From Gaeumannomyces sp. JS-464 (taxonomy: Eukaryota > Ascomycota > Sordariomycetes > Magnaporthales > Magnaporthaceae), in the NCBI GenBank assembly GCA_002197995.1, contig NGZR01000001.1, positions 1,364,001 to 1,428,000 of the forward strand: 64,000 nt of DNA, written 5' to 3'. The notes beneath the pieces were generated by a model. It was not told the DNA's origin and did no database searches. It was given only the letters and a program-made list of their open reading frames with translations. The position numbers and the translations under genes are program-made. This document shows, in pieces, positions 46,786 to 57,567 of the stretch (positions are counted from its first letter, which is position 1; each line of letters opens with the position of its first letter).

Positions 46786-46874
46786 GGGCTCGTTGGGTTG
46801 GTTGGGTAGGCTGAATTACTTTGGTAGGGAAATTTTTTTTTGGAGGTGGTCCCGATATTATTTTGGGGACCGTG
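46593..46874. mobile_element. MITE-like element with about 45-bp terminal inverted repeats
   Basis: The left end (46593-46640) begins CACGGTCCCCAAAATAATAT and continues CGGG.CC.CCACC then A7. The right end (46828-46874) is its inverted complement, ending in CCGTG. The first 25 bp match with no more than one or two differences. Both ends are flanked by CCACC, a candidate 5-bp target-site duplication. The 282-bp body has no coding frame and contains a 29-nt T run (46757-46785). Short length, long inverted ends and no transposase are MITE features. The transposon family is not identified. Confidence 0.65.
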
Positions 46875-47233
46875 CCACCACGCCCAGAACGCAAGCGTGC
46901 ACCATGTTCCCGTGCACCATGTTCCCGGCAGCGCGGGGCGTCCGCATTGCGACCTGCAGCTGTGTGTCACTTGAACCCGTTCGGAATCCGGTCCCGCATA
47001 TTGGGCTGATAGCACCCGCCAAAACCGGTGGAGGCGGTTCGACCGCATCTGCCAGGCTCCATAACCGCCAACCTTAATCGGACATCTTCCAAGCTGTCTT
47101 ATCACTTATACCGAGCGTGACAACGCAAGAGAGCACCATACCCATTCCAGCGTCTACTCAACATTGGAACGTGATGTACCAGGTGCAACTAATTTCTTAG
47201 TTTTAGCGAGCAGTAGAAGTATTCTTTAAGATG

Positions 47234-47239
47234 TTTTTA

Positions 47240-47288
<49 letters not shown>

Positions 47289-47289
47289 C
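47234..47289. repeat. Palindromic TTTTAC-T15-A28-GTAAA hairpin
   Basis: A T15 run is followed directly by an A28 run, bracketed by TTTTAC and GTAAAC, so the whole is a near-perfect inverted repeat with no loop. It lies 550 bp upstream of MAT1-2-1 and could extrude as a cruciform or terminate replication or transcription. Confidence 0.85.
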
Positions 47290-47839
47290 CATGCTGCCCG
47301 TTTTGGATGTTTAACCCCTTCATTCTTCCTTGATGCAACAAATGGGTCGTGAGCCTACTTCCCGTATGACAGCGGAAGATCCAGATGGGGAGTATACGAT
47401 CTGGCTGCACCAAAGCATTGACGAGAAAGGGAAAACCAAAACGGCACTACTTACGCTTCAGATCCCCTTCACCATACCACCACCGTAGGAGTGCTCGCAT
47501 TTCGTTCGAAGAACTGCTTCTGGGTGGGCCCACTTTTGTCCTATTCACCATCGATTCTCCTGTTGACCTCACCTCAATATCCTGCCCTAACAAATTCCGC
47601 TCCACACTTCCCCTCTCGAGATTTCTCGGGCGCCAAAGCAGGAGCCTCTCTCAATCTGCAAAGAATCCTGACCGTCGAAAATTTTCTTTCCAACCAAGTT
47701 TTTCTTTTCTCTTTTCTCTGTATGCAGAACAATTCTACATTACCGCCATCCTGCCAGTTATCAGCCTCACCCGGCACTCGAAGATACACAGCTTCCAACC
47801 CGACTCCAATCTCAGGCCATTCTCGACACTACGATCGAG

Positions 47840-49276
47840 ATGAGCACTCCGGATACCTCCCAAATGGAGGTAGTCACCTCGGTCTGGGTCATAGTCAAGC
47901 ACCAGATCACTCAGGATGAGAACACCAACAACATCGCCCACATCGCAACCGTCCTCTTCGATCAGCTTGACGAGACCTCCAAGGAGATGCTTTTGGGCTG
48001 GTTCCGAATGTAAGACTTCCTTACCACCTATTTTTGCACATCTATCGCTAAAAAATTGCAGTCACACGGGAATCAACGAGATTTCCTTCGTCCGCGACAT
48101 CAAGGCTCGCCGCCACTACATCGGACCGACCTTCTCGTTTGAGCAGGACTTTCAGGTCGTTATCATTCAAGGCGCCGGTGCGGTCTGGCTCTGGGATTTC
48201 CAGAAGAATGGTCAAGATATCAGCATCAACTCGTGCAACATCTCCGATGAGACAGCTCGTGGCTTCAACCAGATTCGATTTGATCGCACTGCGGCTGGAA
48301 CCTCCACCACAATGATCAACACCGAGGTCGCCGGCTCGGGAGATGAGTCTTTCCCACTCGCTACCGGAAGTCTCGACGAAGCTTCCTCCCCGACACTATT
48401 GTCAGCACAAACCATCTCGACAGCATCCCTAGCAGCCCCATCGGTCAAGGTGACCACCATCACGTCATGGACATTGGTCTAGTTAATGCTGGTGATCTTG
48501 CCGGTGCCAATCTCGTCGAGCAGTCGGTCTACGATGGCTCCCTCATGTCCCCGTCCCAAGTCTTCGACTCTGGAATCTTGCAGCAAGATGTCTTCCAGCC
48601 GACATTCTCCCAGCAGGACATCACGCAGCCCAAGTTGATCCATCCAAGCATCCTCCAGAGCTTCTCGGCGCCGGCCACGTCGCTGGCTTCGAACTATGCC
48701 AGCCTTGTTACGTCAGCCGGATTCACAATGCAGTCCAGCGCTCATGCCATGTCGAATGGTTCCATCGTCAATCTTTCTCTCCCCATTCAGGCTCAGACCC
48801 AGCCCAACAATGCGACCCAGGCTCCTAAGCCTCAGAAGAAGGAGAAGATTCCCCGTCCTCCCAATGCCTACATCCTCTACAGGAAGGAGTTCCACGCTCA
48901 TGTAAAGGCCAGCAATCCGGGAATTCACAACAATATGATCTGTAAGCACGCTTGGTTCTGGGATTCCTCAAATTCAAGCGCTAACTGAGACGTGGTAGCT
49001 GTTATTCTGGGAAAGCAGTGGGCGAATGAGACTCCCGAGATGCGCTCCAAGTACAAGAAGATGGCCGATGATATGAAACGCAAGCTTCACGAGAAGCACC
49101 CCGACTACCGCTACACTCCGCGTCGCTCCAGCGAGATCATTCGCCGTGTGAGTACAGCGATATCAGAAAAGGCCTCAAGTTGACAAGGCTGCTGACATTA
49201 AATCCTCCTGCAGCGGACCAACCGCCACGCGAATGTGGCTGTCACTGCTACCGGACAGGGCGGGAGCTCCAACTAG
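47840..49276 (+). CDS. MAT1-2-1: Mating-type protein MAT1-2-1 (HMG box)
   Basis: Exons 47840-48009, 48062-48941, 48999-49147 and 49214-49276. The MATA_HMG box spans about residues 319-393: 'KIPRPPNAYILYRKEFHAHV', 'NPGIHNNMIS', 'ILGKQWANETPEMRSKYKKM', 'HPDYRYTPRRSSE'. The intron at 48942 splits the Ser codon of 'NNMI|S', the conserved intron position of MAT1-2-1 HMG boxes. The N-terminal part (MSTPDTSQMEVVTSVWVIVK; 'IGPTFSFEQDF...WLWDF') resembles the pre-HMG segment of Sordariomycete mat a-1 proteins. The frame breaks once between about 48365 and 48467; exon phases require exactly one missing base, which gives 420 residues. It is a transcription factor that sets mating identity and drives pheromone and fertilisation genes. 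Confidence 0.95.
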
Positions 49277-49915
49277 GTCTACAGCGGGACAGACTGAGGA
49301 GCCGACAGCGGGGTCGGACTGAGTCTGGGAGCTGGTGGGCAGTGGCAACCGAACCTTACATATGCAAGGACCTCAATGTTCTGCCTTCTCTTTCCATTTC
49401 TTCGATGGGCAATCACAAGTCCCTAATGTCAGCATAGCCATGGCGTTCAAGTCCAATCACCATAAGGATTTGGTGAGATGGACAAGGAAAATACCCTCTG
49501 AATTGAAAGAAGCAATAGAAGACAAATCCACCGCCCATTTCGAGCGGCAGTGTATTTAACTGGGAGAGCAATGCACTTGTTCCGGCCTTCATCGGCGAGA
49601 AGAAGTCGCATGCACCTCATTTACACAATCCATAGAAAAGAGACGAATCTGTCATGGGTGGGTGATCTACACAGGAAGCGCGTAACCAGATGAGAGAGAG
49701 CGAGAGCGAGAGAGAGAGCCGCAAGGTGAAATCCATACTGGGTTCGCATCCTGAAGAAGGAAAGGCATCATATAGAACGTGGTATTCTCTAGCAAGTGCG
49801 AACTCTCGGGGTGAGGCTTTGCTTCGTAAACGTAAATACAACCGGGCCATTGAGGTTGTTCAAACTCTCTCCACATCTGACGATCCCCTCACTTTAATCT
49901 CACTCTCCTCCCCAC

Positions 49916-49946
<31 letters not shown>

Positions 49947-50054
49947 GCGCCACCTTCCCTTGCACCTTTGCAATGACATACCTGAAGAACTAGATTCTCT
50001 GGCGGTTGTTTAGAGCCGACATTGGAGAATGAGCTAACAATTTGTTTGCGATAG
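49277..50054. repeat. Inter-gene spacer in the idiomorph with GA and CA/CG microsatellites
   Basis: It contains a GAGA/GAGC run at 49693-49720 and a (CA)n(CG)n run at 49916-49950. A CTAAC branch-like site and a GCGATAG acceptor at 50034-50054 suggest the end of an intron of the next gene. No coding exon could be linked. Confidence 0.55.
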
Positions 50055-50950
50055 CCCAGACTGTCTCCACAACGTGGTAGTACGAGCACCTGAGGTCTGG
50101 GCTCACTGGGAGACACGCGCCCGCAAGATTCGAGAGGGGATGGAACGTCAGCCCAACTGCGGCGACGCCTCCTTGGCGACCGGCGGTGGAAATGCTGGAA
50201 ACCTGCATCGCAAGAGGGAATCCCAGACCAAGAGCAGACCTGGTACCAGCAAGGTCACAAAGGTCAAGGCGAAGCGACTCGAGAGCATGGCACACTCGAC
50301 CCGTGCGCCGCTTAAGGCCGACGACGAAGAGATGCCGGTCGGCGGCAACAAAGCCGAGCCCTGATTGGCGATATCAGCGTGGAAAACATGCCCGGCGCCT
50401 TGAACCATGAGTGGCTGGCAGGCGTCAAGACCTCGAGTCTTTCAACCGGTGCCAGCATCCTGGAGATCCCGATCGCCTCCCTGGACACTGAGCTGTCTGC
50501 CAGCCTCTCTACTGAGATTCAAGATAATGCTTGCCTGACCACCGAGTCTGCTTCGACCATGGAGCCTGATATGACCTTCAAGCTTGACCAGGCCTCCCAC
50601 CTCGACCCTGCTTCCACCTCGACCCTGCTTTCCACCTCGACCCGGCTTTCCTGCTTGGTCAGGCCTTCCAGCCGGATCCGACCTTCTAGCTGGATGTTCC
50701 CAGGGGTCATGGTGAGCTTAGTGCAGCGCTTTGCGCCCAAGCATCCATGCTCTAACACAGTGCCTTGCAGAAGGGATTCCACCAACAGAGCATTTTCGGT
50801 CTCCTCCAAGAACTTGATGCAAGACTTCGGGTTTCAAGCATGAACCCATTCGAAATTTGGTGGCGGCGAGGGACTGGAATGAGAATAGGGGAGAATGCGA
50901 TGGGGCGACTGGTTTTAGTAGGTAGTTTCGTGACTTGCATGTACAAGTAA
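50055..50950 (+). CDS. Unrecognised idiomorph-resident gene, partial model
   Basis: A plus-strand model of exons 50055-50711 and 50771-50950 joins through a 59-bp intron (GTGAGC donor, CTAAC branch site, TTGCAG acceptor) in phase 0. It reads 'RAPEVWAHWETRARKIREGM', a basic stretch 'KVTKVKAKRLESMAHSTRAP', then 'ALIGDISVENMPGALNHEWL' after a one-base break near 50362 (adding one G restores the frame). A Ser/Thr-rich part with LDPA/LDQA repeats follows, and the end is 'QQSIFGLLQELDARLRVSSM'. The first exon and start codon are missing; an internal ATG at 50140 is possible. I recognise no family. Position inside the MAT1-2 idiomorph makes it a candidate second MAT gene. Confidence 0.45.
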
Positions 50951-51189
50951 GGAGAGCTAGAAATACATAGGCGGTGTGTATGACTGCGAGTGCGCTAGGC
51001 GCGAGGTAGACAGATTGGCAAAGCAATAATAAAAAAAGAATCACAAGGGGAAGTCGGGTGCGAATGGCAATTCCGGCGGTCAGGAGCCAGTTTGAGACTG
51101 GGCAACTGTCGCCCATCTTTTGATCGACGAGACGATCATGAATGCCTGAACGTACCTCTGAATACTCGGCAACACCCCGTCTAGAGTCT

Positions 51190-53488
51190 TTATTTTGTCG
51201 TTCCCCAGTCGCTACTCCAGATGAAGGTGCCACACCTCCACTCCGTGCCCTTTTCTTTATCCCCTGACGGACCCAAAGGCCGGCCGCACATGTAAAACGA
51301 TCGGCCTTGTAGCGAGTGCTTTAGTAAGATGGACATGTATGACCGGCTATGACCGGCAGGCCGGAGCATGGTTGGCCTTCGATTAATCGCGGGAATGCAG
51401 GAGACCAGTTGTGTGTAACCACTTGCAGGCCGAGGATAACTTACCACAGTTGACACCTGCTTTTTTGGTCACGAGACTGATGCAGGGCTCGCCGTGTTCG
51501 CAGCTAGGCGCAACTCTCTTGCTCAAGATCTTCGACCACGACTCTTTAGATTGTATGGGATCGAAAACCCGATCGGAGGCTCGGAATGTGTCGGTCTGCT
51601 GAGGCTGCGCTGAATCGTCCATGCCAGGGGTGGCATGGCTCGGTCTGACGACCTGTCCGTCCTCCCAGCTGCTTTCAAGGACGTGGAGGTGAGGTGATGA
51701 GATTGTGGAAGATGCTCTATCTACGGGCGGAGAGGGTGGCTGGGCTATATCCAGGCTTTTGTTATCGAGGCGGGGAGGAGCTGACTCCTTGGGTGTAAAA
51801 AATCCTCTCAAGCTCGTTTGGGAGCGGCTGGAGTTCTTTTTGCTCGGAACCTGGCCTGCTGTCGACTTGGCTTTCTTCTGCGGCCGCGAGGAAGACGCAT
51901 GTGTCACGGGTGGCCTTTTCTGCAAATTTGGCTGGGGGGATGGCAGTATAGTAGTCTGTGCGTGTGTTGATGTTTGTGGAGACACCCCAGCGCTCTGGTC
52001 TGGCGTTTGACCAAGCTCATCTTCATCTGGTTGTGTGAGATTCGACCGTGGTTCCGAAGAGATCGCACCCGAGAGGGCTGTTGAATTTCCTTTGCGGAGC
52101 AATGGAGGTGTCCTTTTGGAGAACATATCCTTGATACTCTGGCGGCGATCGAAATCAGGGATAAGCCTCGCCGACAAGGGGAGAAGATCTTTCGTAGACC
52201 AGTCTCGCAGCCGTTCCCCGTCACGAAACATGCCCTCGGGGTTCATCACATCAGCAATATGAACATCCTTCTCGTCCGCTTTGACAATATCACTCAGTGT
52301 TGCGTATACGGGGCAGTGGTCAGAGCCGAGCAAGCCCTCTTGGATGCCGGCGTCGGTGAACCAGCTCCTGATGCCGGCGCTGCACAGCACGTAGTCAATA
52401 CGACTACCAAAGTTGCTTGGGCGGGCATTCTTGCGGGTCTCCCAGCATGTATACATCCCCTGTCGGATGGGATGGAACTCGCGGCCCAGATCGCACATGA
52501 CTGGCGCCTCTCTGCCCTCGTCGCGCTTGCCGATGACGACGCCACCGAAGACGAGATGGTTGAGGAGGCGCCGGGACGGCGTCGAGAAGAAGTCATCCAA
52601 GCTCATGTCTTCCTTGCGGAGCCGGTCTAGGAGGCCGGCAGTGTCGAGCTCGCCGCGGATGATGTTGAGATCACCTGTCAGAACCACATGCTTGCCCATC
52701 GCGACAAGGTTGCGGACTCTGACATCCATGGCCTCTTGGAACCCGAGGCGAAAGTCCGTCCTCGTCTCGTCGCGGGTGGCGGGGCTGTAGACGCCGATGA
52801 GAACAAAGGCCGGGAACTCCAGGATCACGCACCGGCCCTCCGAGTCCAAGGTGGCCTCGTCGACGTCTCCCGTCAGCTGGCCGTGGCGGGGGTAGCCACC
52901 AATCTGGCTGGCGGCGGGGAGATCGCGGAACTTGGTAGCAGAGTTTGGAGGACAGAGAACGCCCGTAATACCCTCCTCGGCGCGAATGGGGCAGCACCTG
53001 GAGTTGCGCGTGTAGATGGCGACGCCCGAGTAGCCCTTTTTGAACTTGGGCAGACTGAAGTAGACGTCCCAGCCTGGAACAAGCACCATGTCGTCCTGGA
53101 GGTCCTTGCGCTGGATCTTTGTCTCCTGCATGACCACGATGTCGGCCCCGAGAGAGTCGAACATTGCCTGGGGGAAGTAGGGTCAGGAAGAGGCAGCAGA
53201 TGATATATGATGCATGGAGAATGGACGAATGGACGAAGACGGCGCCCGCACCTGGTAGGTCTTGCTTTCTCGCCATGGTTGATAGGCAAATGGATTCCTG
53301 ATGCCGTTGACTGCGAGCCGTGTCAGTAGGGGCAAATGCGCGCAGACGAGACTGGGTCATCTGCCAGTTTGAGGTAAAACACCAGACGCCGGCGGAGCTG
53401 TCACAGATTCGGTTGCAGGCATGGTTCACTGGGACGAGACCGAAGAGCGCGCACACGCACCATTCCACGACGTGATGCGGAGACCCAT
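51190..53488 (-). CDS. APN2: AP endonuclease 2 (class II, ExoIII-type) with PIP box and zf-GRF
   Basis: Four exons: 53461-53488, 53252-53310, 51445-53167 and 51190-51305, all phases consistent, total 641 residues. It starts MGLRITSWNVNGIRNPFAYQ. Catalytic ExoIII motifs follow: 'VVMQETK' (metal-binding Glu), 'SGVAIYTR', 'LTGDLNI' and 'GSDHCPVYATL'. A QTSLRGFF motif matches a PCNA-interacting PIP box. The C-terminus is a zf-GRF finger split by the last intron ('GVNCG|RSFYMCGRPLGPSG' ... 'WRCGTFIW'). Apn2 cleaves abasic sites and removes blocked 3' ends in base-excision repair. It is the standard partner of SLA2 on the other side of MAT. The frame is intact. Confidence 0.97.
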
Positions 53489-54441
53489 GGTGGCAGCCCT
53501 GGGGAAACTGGGACGGGCAGGGCCGCGCTAGGCGGGTGGTAGAGTGGAGGTAGAGGAGCGCGAGAGAAATGGAAAGAGGAAAAACGACATGGAAGCCAGT
53601 CAATGCCGATGCAAGGAAGGCTGTTACGGTTCGTGACGGACTGGTGGCCGAGAGGTGGCGGGCGGGAGTCTGGGCGGCAGTCTGAGTGGGCGCCGATTGC
53701 CGAGGCACATCAATAGAGCAGGTGGTAGGTTACATGGGCACGGGTTCTGCCTCCCAGCAGGTACCTATCTGTGCACTGCGATGATGCTAGGTGAGGTGGG
53801 TGTGGTCAGGATGGGAGACGAAAGAGAAGTCGGCATGCAGAACCGAGGTGGGATGAGGTGCTGGGTCTTGGAGGCAGGTGTGTGGGAGTTACGGGTGTTG
53901 GATTCGATGGAGATACCCGTCGCCAATGTCGGGTCTGTGGGGGCAGCAGCAATGATGCACTTGGATGCGACTGTGACGCGGTATCACGTGGTCGCTGGAT
54001 GAGTCAGCACGGCCGCCACCAACCGGGGACCTGCAGTGGTGAGCTGCTCTGGGCGTTTGGGAATGCCCGTAATCGGTGGAGTGGAGGTATAGACCGAGAG
54101 ATAGGTACCTAGGTACCTAGGCAGGTACCACCTATCAAATGGTTTCCTTGCTGGAAACATCCCGCGGCTGCGCACGCTGCCGTCGCTTGAGGTTGCCGAT
54201 TTTGAATCGCCCGGGTCTATTGAATGCGGCAAGAGCAACATGAAGTCAGTCTGCTGGTCGGCTTGAGTGGTTCCTACCAGTATGGAATTTGGCCTGCCGC
54301 GATAGGTACAGTGGACGCGTAACATGGTCTCGACTTTCGTCTGTCTTCCGAGCTTGTCCTCTCTCTCGATTTGCCAGCCAGGCCTCGAGGCAGGGAGGTG
54401 ACCTGCCCTCCATCCCATCTGCGCCTGGGCGCCTCGCCGCC
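53489..54441. promoter_or_regulatory. Divergent promoter region APN2 / APC5
   Basis: A 953-bp interval between the two start codons. ACCTAGGT palindromes lie at 54100-54130. No coding gene is supported. Confidence 0.5.
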
Positions 54442-57172
54442 ATGTCCCGCTACCTCACGCCCGCAAAAATCGGGCTCCTCGCCCTGGTCGATGTCTACGT
54501 GGCAGGCGCCGTGCCCAACGATGCGGCCGTGTCGGTGCTTCACTTTCTCGCGTCACACCTCATCGACAGCGTCTTGCCCACCCGCCCGCGCGCTGCCGTC
54601 GACCGTTGGCAGAAGGCCGCCGCCGCCACGGCCGTGCTGACCTCGATCCAAGAATTCGAGCAGATCCTGTCGCCCCATGGCGCCGCCGCCGCCCTGCCGG
54701 GCCGCCGCCTGTGGGACGTCTTCCTCAAGAAGCTGTGGCGCATCGACTCGCTCGACGCCCTGCACCGCTTCCTGGCCGAGGACCTGCGACTGCTGCTCGC
54801 CCCGACCCGCGAGGATCGCCGCCTGGCCGCCGAGAATGGCGAGGAGCTGCCCTCCGATGACGCCGTGCGCGTGGCCCCCAACTCCCCCTCGGCGCCTTTG
54901 TGCGCCGCGCCCAGCTGGAGTTCTCGCGCCTCTCCTTCCAGAAGGCCGCCGACCTGTGGGCCAGCTTTGTCAAGTACCGGCAGCCCACGGCCACCTACTG
55001 GAGGCGAAGGAACTCGGGCATCGAAGGCCTCGCCTTCGACAGCGTGCTGCTGGCTGGTCAGCATGAATGGGGCCCCGCCGTCCACGACCTCGCCGAAGTC
55101 GTCTACGGCGGCCTGCGTCGTCATCTTCAGGGAGGCCCCCCAGACGCCAGCACCGAGGACATCGAGATGCTGCTCGAGTTCCAGGTCAACCAGATACAGA
55201 GTAATTCCGCCCCCCCGCCCGCAACACAATCTCGCCTCGGGAGCCTCAGCGCTGACAACCTTATCTCTCTGGTTCTAGGATATGGTTGCCGCATACCCCC
55301 AGGTGTGGAGCGTCATTACCGAGACCTGCTCGGCGGGAGTGCCATGGTTCCCAGCTTATCACACTACGTCAGGTATGTTGCTGGGTGACGCCGACAAGCC
55401 ACCTGCGCACACGACTACGGACGGTGAGGGATGTCTATCTAGTGGGCATGGCTTGCTAACATCCAGTGCAGCTTCCTAGAGGCATGGAGATCGGGAGACT
55501 ACTCAACATCCTTCGACTGCCTCCACCGCTATTTCGACTACACCATGCAGAACAGAGATCGCCTTTTCTACCAGTACGCGCTATTGAACCTGGCGGTGCT
55601 GCAGGCCGACTTTGGCTGTCACAAAGAGGCCGTCCTGGCCATGCTGGAGACCGTGTCAACTGCGAGAGAAAACAGAGACAACGCATGCCTCAACTTCTCT
55701 CTCAACTGGCTCTTCCAGTTTGGCCGGGCCGTCCACGCCTAGTGCGCGATCTCGAGTCGGGCAGTATGCTAGGCGTCGGCAAAGAGACACTGGCATTCCT
55801 GCGAGTCAAGGCCAAGGAGGTCAACAGCTGGGCCCTCTGGAGCTCCGCTCTGCTTAGCCAGGCCAAGCTGACGCTTTGCAATGGCGAGAGCATTGCCACG
55901 GCAGCCGAATTTATGGTGCGCAGCTCGCGCATCGTTGTTGAGCACAACCTAAAAACCGCCATGGGAGCCCAGCTGTCCCTTACTGTCGCTCTCTGGGACC
56001 GCCTAGGACTCGCCTCCCTATCCCGCATGACGTGCGAAGTCTTCTTACGCGTTCACGCCCGCGATACCACATTTGAAGACGAGCTGAAGGTTACTTGCTG
56101 TCTCGCCGGCCTCCTCGTCGCTCGCGGCCGCTATGAAGAGGCCACTGCACGTCTAGATGCCCTCGGCCCCGACGCCCTCCGCTCATGGAGGGTGGGCCAA
56201 TACTGGTCTCGCTTCCGCGGACTCATCCACCTCCGCCGTGAACTGCATCGCGGCGACCTCAACGCCGCCGATCACCTTATTTCTCAGCTGGTCCAGTCGT
56301 CGAAGCCTGATGACATCGAGCCTGACATGGCCTTTATCGTCGACTCGCTGCACGTCGAAGCTCTAGCCCGCCGCGGCGAGCTGGCTGCCGCCCTGGCGAT
56401 GACCAATGCCAGGATTGCGGAGCAACGCGAACAGGGGCATGATGTTTGCTTGCGTGTGCGCCTGCTGCTCGCTCGAGCCGGCTTGCACGACCGCGCCGGC
56501 CGCCCCCGCAAGGGCTTCGCGCTTGCGTTGCGTGCCGCCTCGGCCGCCTGGCGCGCCCGTCTGCTGCCTGCCCTATGGCTGTCTCTCGGCACGTTGGCCA
56601 ATATCCTCGTTTCACTCGGCGAGTTCTCCGGTGCGGCTAGGCTGCTAGGCGAGATAATCCCCCGCGCACTCGAGTGCGACGCCGCTTTCATGGCTGGGAC
56701 GCTGTACATGACGCTCGGGACGCATCATGGGCTCACCGGGGAGGTTTCCGAGGGCGCGCTTTTCACAGGACACACGTGTTTGCCCACTCCTACGGGGCAA
56801 GAGTCATCAAGTGCACGGAATCAGCTAGACGCGCGTGTGGGCGCAGGTGGCGATCCTCGCGCGCAGCCACTATCAATGTTTGGCGCGACAGTTCAAGTTA
56901 GCATCCAGCAGCCGCAGACCACGGCACAGCGCATGCTGGAGCTGTTGACAAGTGCCGCCGAGGCGTTCGAGCGCGCTCATTCTCACTTTGAGGCGATTGA
57001 AGAGACCGGGAAGCAGTGCGAGGCCCGTGCCAAACAGGCTGCCATTATGAGGATGGTTGGTGATCAACAGCGAGCAGAGTTTTATGCTTCCAAGTACCTT
57101 GCGTTGCGGAGGACGGCGCAAGCCCAGCCGGGCGCGCAAGAACGAGTCGAACGGTGTATGCCTCAAGCCTGA
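54442..57172 (+). CDS. APC5: Anaphase-promoting complex subunit 5
   Basis: It starts at 54442 (MSRYLTPAKIGLLALVDVYV). Characteristic APC5 stretches follow: 'RRAQLEFSRLSFQKAADLWA', 'STEDIEMLLEFQVNQIQ', 'AGVPWFPAYH', 'LEAWRSGDYSTSFDCLHRYF', 'RLFYQYALLNLAVLQADFGC', and a long helical TPR-like C-terminal half to 'ASKYLALRR'. Introns lie about 55202-55278 and 55374-55471. The frame breaks near 54890 (one C missing from a C run), around the first intron, near 55375 and near 55733. The rest is open over 1.4 kb. A Ser/Thr-rich insertion near 56740-56880 may hide an intron. APC5 is a scaffold of the ubiquitin ligase that triggers anaphase. It belongs to the conserved MAT-flanking block. Confidence 0.92.
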
Positions 57173-57567
57173 CCAGGACTTGCGGGGCGACAAGAGACCA
57201 ACGATGACAAAATCAAAATATAACAAGGTACCAAGCAAGAAGACGAGAGGTTGCCGGATCGTGTGTGTGGTGACACGGCTATACCCGCCGCGATACCCGC
57301 TGGCGAGCGGAGCAGGGATGCAAAATAGAATTCAAGAGTAGGCACGCATACCAGAGGGATATGAGGTTAAATTGTCAGAAACTAGACTCCAGGAAAGCAT
57401 GTGCGTGTCGGTTGCATGTGGAAGGGTTCAATAGAGGGTATGGAGCCTGGTGCCCGTGTGCTCTAATATGATCATGAGTCTTGCCCACATCCTCCGTATA
57501 GCCAACGAGGAAGATACGCCACGAGTGCTCGGCGCACCAGAAATGGATGTTCCATCACAAGGATACC
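57173..57567. other. Convergent 3' region between APC5 and COX13
   Basis: No gene or clear signal seen. Confidence 0.5.

Larger units (their letters stand above)
45364..51189. other. MAT1-2 idiomorph region between SLA2 and APN2
   Basis: In filamentous ascomycetes the two mating types carry non-homologous DNA between SLA2 and APN2. This 5.8-kb interval has an HMG-box MAT gene and no alpha-box gene, so the strain is MAT1-2. It also contains a MITE-like element, a T/A palindrome, microsatellites and an unrecognised gene. 45364-46592 holds no gene that I can support. The true idiomorph borders cannot be set from one strain. Confidence 0.85.

Noticed and set aside
47385..47839. 152-residue open frame just upstream of MAT1-2-1
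   Set aside because: It overlaps the MAT1-2-1 start region in another frame and is CT-rich, as expected for a 5' leader.
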